This document shows positions 14,314-21,792 of a DNA stretch of 64,000 bases, piece by piece; positions within the stretch are counted from its first letter, which is position 1; each line of letters opens with the position of its first letter. A program made the position numbers and the translations under genes. The stretch lies in NCBI GenBank assembly GCA_036489885.1, contig DASXEW010000001.1, forward strand, positions 1 through 64,000, given 5' to 3'. The notes beneath the pieces were generated by a model that did no database searches, was not told the DNA's origin, and worked only from the letters and a program-made list of their open reading frames with translations. The stretch is from Candidatus Baltobacteraceae bacterium. GTDB lineage: Bacteria > Vulcanimicrobiota > Vulcanimicrobiia > Vulcanimicrobiales > Vulcanimicrobiaceae.

Positions 14314-16507
14314 AAACCACCGACGCTGGAGACAGCCTTACCGATACCAGTTCGCATGAAGCTGGTAGGTTTCGGCGCCGAATTCTCCCCGCGAGTTCGC
14401 GGGAGCGAGACGGCCAAAGATTCAAGTGAAACTGCATTGGAAGGTGCGGAATCGGGGTCGGATCCCAGTTTGCACGTCGATGGATGAGACGGCCATCAGC
14501 GTACCAGCGCAACTCGTTCGGTGACCACTCGATCGCGTAGGCGTGGAAGTCTTTTGTCGCATCAAAGCCGAGATCCACAAGGATCGGCGCTCCACGGTAT
14601 CCGTAATCGAATCGAGCACCATCATTTCCAGGATTATAATAGACGTTTGTAAGTATCTGTCGCGGAAACTTACCTACAAACTCAATATCAATTTCTTGTC
14701 GGGGCGAGTCGCGATGGAGAAACACTCCTGTGACCAAACCCAGGGCGCGCGAAGGTCTCAAGACCGCCTCAAAGCGGCCGTACAGAAAGCTCGCGCGCGA
14801 AGACAAAGCGGCAGAACTATATTTTCGAACGCCTAGGTCTTCCTGACGCAGAACGATCTGAGCGGGCGCGGAATTGCTTGTAATGAAATTTGATGGCCTA
14901 AACAGGGCGAGGTTCCCGGTAAATGTGTCGTCTCGTAACTTCCACAGTGAGGAATTCGTCCTCCGAAAATCATCGAAGAACTGGATTGATTTGATTTCCG
15001 GCGTAGGCTCGGGTTTTTCCGCTGTAGGTACGCCGCTCCAACGGGCTCGAGGCGTCGCGACCCAAGGCGCATCGTCACATCGCAGCTTACGGATATGCAC
15101 GAGGTCTTTGGTGTCGGATCCCTCGTCGTCGGCTGTCTCATGCAAAAGCCGTTGTCCTTCGTCCTCGCGGTAGGGATACGAACTAGGTGGCGGCACGCAA
15201 CGAAGAAACTCACAAACGAGTTTCCACATCCTCGGTGCGTCGGACGGGAGCATTAGGGTGCGCGCACCCCACGCTTGTGCGCACTCGTCAAGGCGATCGC
15301 CTGTCGTCGACAAAAGAGCGTCGAGAGGTTTGACGATCTCAGAACCCTCGATCGTCAGGATCAGACGACCATCGGGGTACAGACTGGCTAGCTGATCAAC
15401 GTTGTCCATGAGATTAGTAACGTTCACGTACGCGTCGAACACGCGACTAGAATCACGTTGCATGAGCCGCTGCATCTCGGTACGTGGAAGTCGATCAATG
15501 TCACTGCAACAACGGTATCCGAGCATCGAAAGCGCCATCGCAAGTGAGGACAATCCTGATTGGGGAGTTCCGAACGCGAAAATCGGAGCAAGCGTCGGCC
15601 GTCCGCGGAAAAGCCCCGGCGTTTCGCTGTTCAGGACCCCGGCCCGAGAGAGAGTCGGAAGAGCCGAATAGAAGTTCGTTGACCGCTCGTCACGCCGCTG
15701 GCCGATCACAGACCTCATTGTTGCATAGACTTTCAGATTCGCAAGCTGGTGGTTCATCCATAGATCGACGGGACCACGGACTGGGAGCCGGCGCAATAGT
15801 CTTTGTGCTCCGCTCTTCGAGAGTACATATCCCGACAGATTCCAGAGGCCTCGAAACGGCACGAACAAAGACGGGGAGACCCGAACCTTCTCAGCGCCGT
15901 AATCAACCTCGGTATAAGAGACATAGAGAAGATCGAAAAGGTGCGTTTGTCTATCAGCAGCGGGTAATTCGGCCCACGCTTGATCGACAACACGCGCAAA
16001 TCGCGGATGAAACCAGACATCGTCTTCCAGGACCAGCGCGTATTCGTATTGGCCGGAAGCGATATTCTTCCAGGCATTGATATGTGAGCAGGCTACCGCC
16101 ATTTCTTGCGGGCTCATGTTGATGCGCTCATCCAGATCAAGGCGCGCGGGCGATGCTAGTGGATGAGGATCCACAAACAGTTGCTCGCCGAGAGTGTACC
16201 TGCAGTCGACGAGGTCCTTTGGCCATTGGCCGTTGTTCTGGTGAGCATCCACGGCTGAAATTCGAGTAGAGCGCTGCGAAAGCGGCAAACCCGACGCGTC
16301 AAGTACGTGATCGAGTTCATCTACTATTCGCTGCCAGCGTCTGAGTTGGCGATCGAGGTTGATTACGAAAATGTGTTCTATCGCCGCACCATGGATAGAA
16401 TAATCTCGAAACGTTTTGCTTCGTTGGCTACCTAAAAGGCGGCGCGTCTGTAAGGCTATACTGTACGCTAATCCAATGGTTCTGCCCGGGAACCGGAACG
16501 GATTCAC
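14312..16507 (-). CDS. Three-domain fusion: GT25-like glycosyltransferase, sulfotransferase-like domain, GH16 glycoside hydrolase
   Basis: The 731-residue protein joins three recognisable parts. Residues 43-290 resemble family 25 glycosyltransferases: IEHIFVINLDRQLRRW, the CSHINAWK-type helix, and ALVLEDDV with the acidic EDD at 161-163. Residues 304-450 resemble sulfotransferases: PIFAFGTPQSGLSSLAMAL in the position of the PAPS-phosphate loop, LTIEGS, and the late MWKLVCEFLRCVPPPSSYPY; the usual R-S/T-G-T loop is altered to PQSGLSS, so catalysis is uncertain. Residues 507-728 are GH16, with active-site EIDIEF (605-610) complete and HLNLWPSRSRELAG near the end. It starts with GTG 16507 and has no signal peptide. 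Base composition is lower in GC than the flanks, suggesting transfer. A role in making or trimming a modified surface polysaccharide is inferred. Confidence 0.8.
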   Translation of the reverse strand: MNPFRFPGRTIGLAYSIALQTRRLLGSQRSKTFRDYSIHGAAIEHIFVINLDRQLRRWQRIVDELDHVLDASGLPLSQRSTRISAVDAHQNNGQWPKDLVDCRYTLGEQLFVDPHPLASPARLDLDERINMSPQEMAVACSHINAWKNIASGQYEYALVLEDDVWFHPRFARVVDQAWAELPAADRQTHLFDLLYVSYTEVDYGAEKVRVSPSLFVPFRGLWNLSGYVLSKSGAQRLLRRLPVRGPVDLWMNHQLANLKVYATMRSVIGQRRDERSTNFYSALPTLSRAGVLNSETPGLFRGRPTLAPIFAFGTPQSGLSSLAMALSMLGYRCCSDIDRLPRTEMQRLMQRDSSRVFDAYVNVTNLMDNVDQLASLYPDGRLILTIEGSEIVKPLDALLSTTGDRLDECAQAWGARTLMLPSDAPRMWKLVCEFLRCVPPPSSYPYREDEGQRLLHETADDEGSDTKDLVHIRKLRCDDAPWVATPRARWSGVPTAEKPEPTPEIKSIQFFDDFRRTNSSLWKLRDDTFTGNLALFRPSNFITSNSAPAQIVLRQEDLGVRKYSSAALSSRASFLYGRFEAVLRPSRALGLVTGVFLHRDSPRQEIDIEFVGKFPRQILTNVYYNPGNDGARFDYGYRGAPILVDLGFDATKDFHAYAIEWSPNELRWYADGRLIHRRANWDPTPIPHLPMQFHLNLWPSRSRELAGRIRRRNLPASCELVSVRLSPASVV

Positions 16508-16550
16508 GGGAAGCCAAAATGAGTCGTGCGGTTCAGCCGAGTTTTCAGTG

Positions 16551-17399
16551 TCATCGCACTATGCGCCGCCTATTTGACAGCCGCCAGTTTCTTGCGTCAG
16601 CGCGATAACTCAGTGGCCAAACGCTCGTAGCAAAATCATCCCAATTCGATATAACCATAAGCGCTAAGCTAGTCCTAGTCTCGTCACAAACGAGCGCCTG
16701 AGCGACAAGGCTCGCTGTGAGGTTACCTGGTCCGGTCGTAGATTGAATCTCAGGCAGGTTTCCGGGCGCCGCCGCCTCTGTAAGGAGCTGCGTTGATCGC
16801 TCAAGGGCACGAAGAATAACAGGATCCCGTGCCGGAGCGATCAGTGGGTTATTGTTGAAATAGAAGATCCACTTCGTGGAATCTGCCCCAGATCTGGTAA
16901 ATACGTCTCGATGTACCATCGTGTCAGACAAGACGTCGTAACAAAGCGGATGAAGTTTCAGACGTCCGTCCCTGAAGAGTACGTCTAAACATCGACCATT
17001 GTAAACGTCGTCGGCATCAACATAACATCCCCCACGCAAACCGATGTAACACAAGCGAAAGTAGTCAGACCGCATTGCGGGATGGTAGCAGCCAGCGAAT
17101 GCTTTAAGATGCCGAGGCTCGAGATTATCTGCGACGAAACGCTGTGCCGACGAATCATCAAAATACAAAAGTTTAAACCCTGCATCACGAAGTGGATGCC
17201 ACGACTCCATACAGCGTTGGACGTCGTTCGGGATGTCGAGCGGATCGTGCCAAAACTGAATGATTGTCCTGGGAACTACCATGCTTCTGGACCGATCGTC
17301 CGCTCGCGAGTCTCCTTCGCCTTGTACGAGATTGCGTACAACACTCGAACGAAAGCCGTCGTCTTCTGAGCGCCTAATCGCCGAAGACTCATGATTCAT
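16551..17399 (-). CDS. Och1/mannosyltransferase-like glycosyltransferase (DXD sugar-binding family)
   Basis: The core VPRTIIQFWHDPLDIP, ESWHPLRDAGFKLLYFDD, HPAMRSDYFRLCYIGLRGGCYVDADD is the Gly_transf_sug pattern, with DADD as the metal- and nucleotide-sugar-binding acidic motif. Residues 190-280 are less conserved. ATG 17399 gives 282 residues; ATG 17279 (MVVPRTIIQFWH) would start at the usual family N-terminus and drop 40 hydrophilic residues, and may be the true start. It lies upstream of, and in the same direction as, the three-domain enzyme, 43 bases apart, so both probably act on the same glycan. Confidence 0.8.
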   Translation of the reverse strand: MNHESSAIRRSEDDGFRSSVVRNLVQGEGDSRADDRSRSMVVPRTIIQFWHDPLDIPNDVQRCMESWHPLRDAGFKLLYFDDSSAQRFVADNLEPRHLKAFAGCYHPAMRSDYFRLCYIGLRGGCYVDADDVYNGRCLDVLFRDGRLKLHPLCYDVLSDTMVHRDVFTRSGADSTKWIFYFNNNPLIAPARDPVILRALERSTQLLTEAAAPGNLPEIQSTTGPGNLTASLVAQALVCDETRTSLALMVISNWDDFATSVWPLSYRADARNWRLSNRRRIVR

Positions 17400-17430
17400 C
17401 TGATTCGAGTGCGCCCTACGCTTCTTTCGT

Positions 17431-17784
17431 TCATTTGTGGATCTTTACCAGCTCGGTCCATTTAGTTATCGATCCGTCGCTATAGCGGTAAATCCAGGTG
17501 AATGATTTAACCGCGCCATCGCTTATGCGGCGAAGCGTTTCTGTCGGAACGCGCTGCCACTGCGATGTAACTTGCTCGGTCCACTTTGGCATATCGGTTG
17601 CGATCGTTTCGCCAGACTCTAAAGCCTCTTCAAGCGTCTCGGATACCAATGCCGGCCCAGGCGCTCCGTTCACCGCGTTCTGATTCGCCACTTCGGTAGT
17701 GGACAAAAACTTGGGCGCAAGCGCAGCAACAGGCGTGGCCATCACCCCGAGTCCCACGCGACGCAAGAGATCATGTCGGTTCAT
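17431..17784 (-). CDS. Small protein with Tat-like signal, unknown function
   Basis: The 117 residues start MNRHDLLRRVGLGVMATPVAALAP, a twin-arginine-like signal (RR at 8-9), followed by a mature part with no family I recognise; it contains PKWTEQVTSQWQRVPTETL and ends YRYSDGSITKWTELVKIHK, a repeated KWTE motif. It sits in the low-GC island between a carbamoyltransferase remnant and glycosyltransferases, so it may belong to a glycan or secondary-metabolite locus. No function is proposed. Confidence 0.5.
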   Translation of the reverse strand: MNRHDLLRRVGLGVMATPVAALAPKFLSTTEVANQNAVNGAPGPALVSETLEEALESGETIATDMPKWTEQVTSQWQRVPTETLRRISDGAVKSFTWIYRYSDGSITKWTELVKIHK

Positions 17785-17794
17785 AATTTCACTC

Positions 17795-17929
17795 TCACAA
17801 GCTCAGCTGTGACATCCTCAAGGGCGTCCGTCTTCGAACGGTAGTTTCTCGAAGATACGAAACTTCGGGCGCAACATACGGAGTCATTTTGTTGGATTCA
17901 GATACAAGGCCTCCAGTTGGTCCGCGCAT
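17795..17929 (-). CDS. Possible small peptide with YxxP motif
   Basis: An open frame ends with TGA 10 bases before the ATG of the Tat-like small protein. From ATG 17929 it encodes 44 residues, from ATG 17887 only 30, beginning MTPYVAPEVSYLRETT. The YxxPxV pattern resembles leader regions of lasso and related peptides that are bound by PqqD-like recognition domains, but no such modifying enzymes are nearby and no Shine-Dalgarno sequence precedes either ATG. It may equally be non-coding sequence of a decayed island. Confidence 0.25.
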   Translation of the reverse strand: MRGPTGGLVSESNKMTPYVAPEVSYLRETTVRRRTPLRMSQLSL

Positions 17930-18026
17930 GTCGCCGCGGTTTGATTTCGAACGCAAGCCGGAGTGTCGACAGTTCTGGTTCTCTTGAAACCACCGGATTT
18001 GGCTCACGTCAAAACGCGGAATCCAT

Positions 18027-18995
18027 TCACGACTCGACACCTAGTGAATTCGGCATCCTTAGGTATGTTTGATAATTCTCCGACGCTTTCAAGAGATAGG
18101 TCCGCCCCTCGATCACAAACCCATCCAAATCGTGCGTCACGGAATATTGCGAAAGGTCATCAACCTGGTTTATAAATCCCCTTCCCTTGAAATTCAGAGA
18201 AGTATTACATAGGACGCCGTATCCGGTTCGTGCTTTGAATGCGATAAGCAGGTCGTACAGATTTCGATTGGTCGCAGACGACACTGTCTGAATTCGAGCA
18301 GTACCGTTCACGTGGGTAACAGCTGCCAGCGCGTCTGTACTTACACGATGCGTAAAAAGCATGAATGGACTTGCTTGATCGCAGCCAAACCATTTGGCAG
18401 CGTCTTCTTCTAAGCAAACAGGAGCAATCGGGCGAAATTGCTCGCGTTGCTTAATTTCATTTAGCCGCACTCTGGTGCTTTCTTGAAAGGGTGCAGCAAG
18501 AATCGATCGGTTGCCGAGCGCACGCGGGCCAATTTCGTATTTCCCGCTCACCCATCCAATAATGAGATCGTTAGCCAACATGTCGGCGATCAATTCATAG
18601 CTCGTCTCGTAGAAATTGTATTGCGCTAAATCGAAAGAGCCGGACGTGATGAAACTCAGGCCAGAGTAAACGTTCCAGTCAATTTTCGCATTTCCAGTAA
18701 AATGCAATTGGGCGTCGATGGCCGTCCCGATAGCTGAACCGGAATCGTTGGCAACCGGAGGCACGAAGACCTCAGGAAAAAGACCGGTCTCTTTCCACTT
18801 GGTGTTCCAATCACAATTCAGACCGCATCCACCTGCGATAACCAGAGGAAGTCCTTTCTTCAGCTTCGATTTCGCGAAGTGGTAGAATACATCAAATATC
18901 TTGTCGCTAAAAATACCTGCGAAGTTGCGAAATGCCGGATCGTCCAGCACCCACGCCATCCTCGCCTCAATGGAATGGCACTGGAGTTTTTCTAA
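18027..18995 (-). pseudogene. Carbamoyltransferase (NodU/CmcH/TobZ family), 5' half missing
   Basis: The frame carries the second half of the Kae1-like domain (LVIAGGCGLNCDWNTK, FVPPVANDSGSAIGTAI) and the YrdC-like C-terminal part (GWVSGKYEIGPRALGNRSILAAP, RPIAPVCLEED, LCNTSLNFKGRGFINQV). Full-length enzymes have about 550 residues; only some 310-320 remain here. The frame stays open a few codons upstream of ATG 18959 and then meets TGA at 19005-19007, inside the end of the neighbouring regulator gene. The first 230 or so residues, with the metal-binding His motif, are absent, so the carbamoylation activity should be lost. Family members O-carbamoylate sugars or antibiotics. Confidence 0.8.
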
Positions 18996-20929
18996 CGCGA
19001 CGAGTCACGTAGGCGATAACCGATACCGGAAATTGTTTCGATGAGGTTTGCGTGTTCGCCGAGCTTCCTGCGAAGGGAGCGCACAACTACGTCGACGACG
19101 TTGCTGGCAACATCGGCACTTTCTCCCCAAACGTCGCTAAGAATATCTTCGCGGTTCACCGCATTGCCCGCGTGCTGTAGTAGATAGTGCAGCGTATCGA
19201 ATTCGCGCCGCGTCAACGATGTGCGCCGTGAGCCGACGACTAGTTCGCGAGCGCCAAAATCGAGGAGACTACTCGTTGCGATGCCGAGTTCGGCAGCGAC
19301 GAGTTTTGCAAACCAGCCGTCGACGGATTCTGGCCCGAAGTCGAGCATCGCGGTGAGATAGACCTGATCAGCGATGATCGTTGTGCACGAGTCCAGGACT
19401 ACAAAGCCGAGCTGCGTTGCTGTGGCAGCATACGGTGCGATGTCGCGGAGCGTAAGATAGACGCGCCGCAAGTGTGGACGGTGCGCCATATAGGCGCGCT
19501 TGATGTCGAGCCAGCATGCTGCCTGAACGGCGCTTGGTGCTTCGCCTTCAGTGCTCGACAACCAGCGACGTAGGAAGAGAACGCGCTCGCCCGGCGCGAC
19601 CGGGTTGGCGGCCAAATGCGCACTCCACTGCGCGAGGACAGGGTCGTCGACGGTCGGTGCGATGCTGAGGCTCGCGGCTTCGAACAGGATATAGTAACCG
19701 GCGACGGCGCCTTCGCGTTCACGCGCGACACTGAATCCCTGCGGTCCTTGGTGCCACCATGCCGCCGTTAGATGCGCCGCGTCGCAGCCGTCGTGCCGCT
19801 CGGCGATCGCTAGGATCGCCGCTTCATCGACGGCGCGAGCGGGCTCGACCGCGAAACGCTGCGCGCCGGACGGGAAAAATGCTTCACGCACGACCGGATT
19901 CTCGAGTAGATATAAGAGATCGGCGGTAGATCGCCACAGCTCCGCCGACGGAGCCGTTCGCAGTTCTCGAATCAAGTGGCCCCAAGACGCGCGGCGGAGG
20001 TTGAGGTAGCGTTTCGGATCCGAGGAGCGCAGTTCGCCCGCGATCGCGTCGCGCACGCTATCGTGCAATTGCAAACCATCGCGCGAGAGCCGCATCAGCG
20101 GCAGAGACCGAAGTCGTTCATAGACGTCGCTGGGTGCGACATCGGGGAGCATAGCGCCGAGTAGCGGCGCAGTGACGGTTCGCAGGAGTGCAGCTGCCTC
20201 AACGGCTCGCCGCGTGATCGGGTCGCGAATCTCTGTTAAATGCCGGCGCGCAAGCTCGCCGACAATCCGGTGAAAGGCCAGTTCTTCGAGTTCGGGATCG
20301 TCAACGCGTTGCAGCGTGATGGCAGCGAGCGTTAGGGCAAGCGGATGGCCGCGCGCGATTCGATTGACGCGCGCAGCTTGCGCCGCTTCGATCCCCGCGG
20401 CCGTCAGAAGCGACACGGCATCGCTATCCGAAAGCGGAGCGAGTTCGAGCGTTTGGAATGCGCCACGCCACGGCATCTGCAACCATGCCGAAAGCGGCGG
20501 ATCGCGTCCGCCGAAGACGACGTGTACGTTCGGCGGCAAAGCGGTGACGAACGACAGGCGTAGCCATGTGTCGAGTAAACGCAGCGCATCGATGTCGTCG
20601 AGAACTAGTGCCACACTTCCGAGCTCGCCGAGACGCTCCGACGCATCCTCGAGGGTGGCGATATCGCGCCGCACCGCGAGGCTGAGCTTATGTAGGAGAG
20701 CAGCCTCAGTCGGTTCGACGAGCCGACCGTCGATGCGCACGACCGCTGCGCCGGCAGAGCGCCGGTGCTCCGCGAACGTATCGAGAAGCCGCGATTTTCC
20801 CATCCCACCGATTCCGGTCACAAACGTGATCGAAGGTATAGGTGCCGTCGTAAGGCGTTCGAGCCGTGCCAGCTCATCGTCGCGCCCGACGAACGGAAGT
20901 TCGTCGTAGCGCGACCCGATCGCGATCAC
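18992..20929 (-). CDS. STAND-type ATPase regulator with C-terminal OmpR-like winged helix
   Basis: The 645-residue protein has a P-loop ATPase near the N-terminus (FVTGIGGMGKSRLL, VALVLDDIDAL, FGGRDPP), a helical arm (about 180-340), a middle region with a GNAT-like look (GAVAGYYILFEA, about 400-540), and a C-terminal Trans_Reg_C domain (LTRREFDTLHYLLQHAG, NREDILSDVWG, NVVDVVVRSLRRKL, ETISGIGYRL). Regulators of the AfsR/SARP type carry the winged helix at the N-terminus; here the order is reversed. GTG 20929 is chosen because GTGA overlaps the tautomerase stop; an upstream in-frame ATG lies inside that gene. It probably senses a ligand or stress and controls transcription; targets are unknown. 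Confidence 0.8.
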   Translation of the reverse strand: MIAIGSRYDELPFVGRDDELARLERLTTAPIPSITFVTGIGGMGKSRLLDTFAEHRRSAGAAVVRIDGRLVEPTEAALLHKLSLAVRRDIATLEDASERLGELGSVALVLDDIDALRLLDTWLRLSFVTALPPNVHVVFGGRDPPLSAWLQMPWRGAFQTLELAPLSDSDAVSLLTAAGIEAAQAARVNRIARGHPLALTLAAITLQRVDDPELEELAFHRIVGELARRHLTEIRDPITRRAVEAAALLRTVTAPLLGAMLPDVAPSDVYERLRSLPLMRLSRDGLQLHDSVRDAIAGELRSSDPKRYLNLRRASWGHLIRELRTAPSAELWRSTADLLYLLENPVVREAFFPSGAQRFAVEPARAVDEAAILAIAERHDGCDAAHLTAAWWHQGPQGFSVAREREGAVAGYYILFEAASLSIAPTVDDPVLAQWSAHLAANPVAPGERVLFLRRWLSSTEGEAPSAVQAACWLDIKRAYMAHRPHLRRVYLTLRDIAPYAATATQLGFVVLDSCTTIIADQVYLTAMLDFGPESVDGWFAKLVAAELGIATSSLLDFGARELVVGSRRTSLTRREFDTLHYLLQHAGNAVNREDILSDVWGESADVASNVVDVVVRSLRRKLGEHANLIETISGIGYRLRDSSR

Positions 20930-21162
20930 CCTACGGAGGCGGGCGCTTTTCCGGCGGCAAGGGCCTTTACGGCATCGGTCGTCAAAACTTGCCCGCCGAT
21001 TCCCCAATCGCCGCTTTCGATTTCGTCGACTTTCACCCAGGTTACGCCGCGCATGTTTTCGCCCTCGATCGTCACCATCGCATCGGTCAAACGGGAAATC
21101 ATCAGTCGCTTTTGCTCGGGCGAGAACACGCCCTTAACTACACTCACCTGAATCAGTGGCAT
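20926..21162 (-). CDS. 4-oxalocrotonate tautomerase-family enzyme
   Basis: The 78 residues begin MPLIQVSVVKGVFSPEQKRLMISRLTDAM, leaving the catalytic Pro as residue 1 after Met removal, and continue GVTWVKVDEIESGDWGIGG, the family's central hairpin. Such small hexameric enzymes tautomerise enols or dehalogenate small acids. AAAGGAG precedes the ATG by 9 bases, one of the clearest ribosome-binding sites in the window. The stop overlaps the start of the STAND regulator, so both are made together, an unusual pairing. Confidence 0.85.
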   Translation of the reverse strand: MPLIQVSVVKGVFSPEQKRLMISRLTDAMVTIEGENMRGVTWVKVDEIESGDWGIGGQVLTTDAVKALAAGKAPASVG

Positions 21163-21290
21163 CGCGTTGTACTCCTTTGCCGCGAAACGTCCGACACAAT
21201 CGTCGGGAATCCCCCGAGCATACGCGCTTCTCCCGCGGTCTTCATGACGGAGTTATGACGTGGAGAAGCTCACCTGCCTGGTAAGCATAG

Positions 21291-21410
21291 TTAGCCAGCA
21301 GCCGAGTCCCGAAGCTCTCGTTCGTTTGGCGGTGGCGGATCATCGTTCGCCGGAGCCGGCGCGAGCAACGTCACGATGCTGCAGAGTGCGAACACCGGAA
21401 ACGGTTGGGT
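21291..21410 (-). pseudogene. Possible 3' fragment of a membrane protein
   Basis: On the minus strand this stretch reads TQPFPVFALCSIVTLLAPAP followed by an acidic Pro-rich tail and a TAA at 21293-21291, which looks like the last membrane helix and tail of a transporter. No start and no upstream continuation exist; the sequence to the right is the monooxygenase remnant. The assignment rests only on hydrophobicity. Confidence 0.3.
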
Positions 21411-21640
21411 GACGATGTCGCGCTGTTCGCAAAGATCCGGCTAAGTCTCGAAAGTACGGGGGCGATCGCCTCGCGCATTTCGGCGGAACCGGATTGGCGG
21501 GTGCACTCTCACGATGCGCGTGTTGAAGCGAATCAACGATCCAAAATTAAAGTGATCGACAAACCGTTCGAAGTATTGCGACACGGCGAGTCATATCCGG
21601 GTTGTGCGACCGCGCGCTGCGAACGCCTCCTCTCCGGCTG
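21411..21640 (-). pseudogene. Collapsed copy of the flavin monooxygenase gene
   Basis: Four blocks, in the same order, match separate parts of the intact gene at 21791-23107: 21414-21458 matches its 3' end (TCTCGAAAGTACGG), 21461-21484 matches 21932-21953, 21486-21577 matches about 22757-22850 (GTGATCGACAAACCGTTCGA identical), and 21578-21640 matches the 5' end near 23088-23150 (GAGTCATATCCGGG). Together about 230 of 1317 bases remain, so the copy lost its interior in at least three deletions. No product is expected. The alignments were made by eye. Confidence 0.75.
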
Positions 21641-21709
21641 TCGCGCCAGGATTTCGGCAGTCATTCGGTGTGAAAAGATGGTCCATTGTGAGTCAACGCC
21701 GTTTTGACT

Positions 21710-21755
21710 TGTCATCCCGAGCGTCGACGCGCAGCGCCGTAGTCGAGGGACAGCA
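21710..21755 (+). repeat. TGTCATCCCGAGCG repeat copy
   Basis: One copy, TGTCATCCCGAGCGTCGACG to GTAGTCGAGGGACAGCA, directly precedes the terminator at 21766, giving a repeat-plus-terminator block like the one after ssb. Confidence 0.75.
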
Positions 21756-21765
21756 ATAATCTCGA

Positions 21766-21792
21766 GACCCCGGTCGAAAGGCCGGGTCTTTT
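21766..21792 (+). terminator. GAAA-loop terminator copy with a bulge
   Basis: CCCCGGTC, GAAA, GGCCGGGTC and TTTT repeat the hairpin found at 14286 and 29724, with one extra C. The T-tract is on the plus strand although no plus-strand gene ends here, and the leftward monooxygenase gene ends within it, so it looks like a block carried here with the repeat. Confidence 0.55.

Noticed and set aside
21405-21707. Open frame of 100 codons on the plus strand
   Set aside because: It runs antisense through the collapsed monooxygenase copy and into the repeat; the residues have no protein-like pattern.
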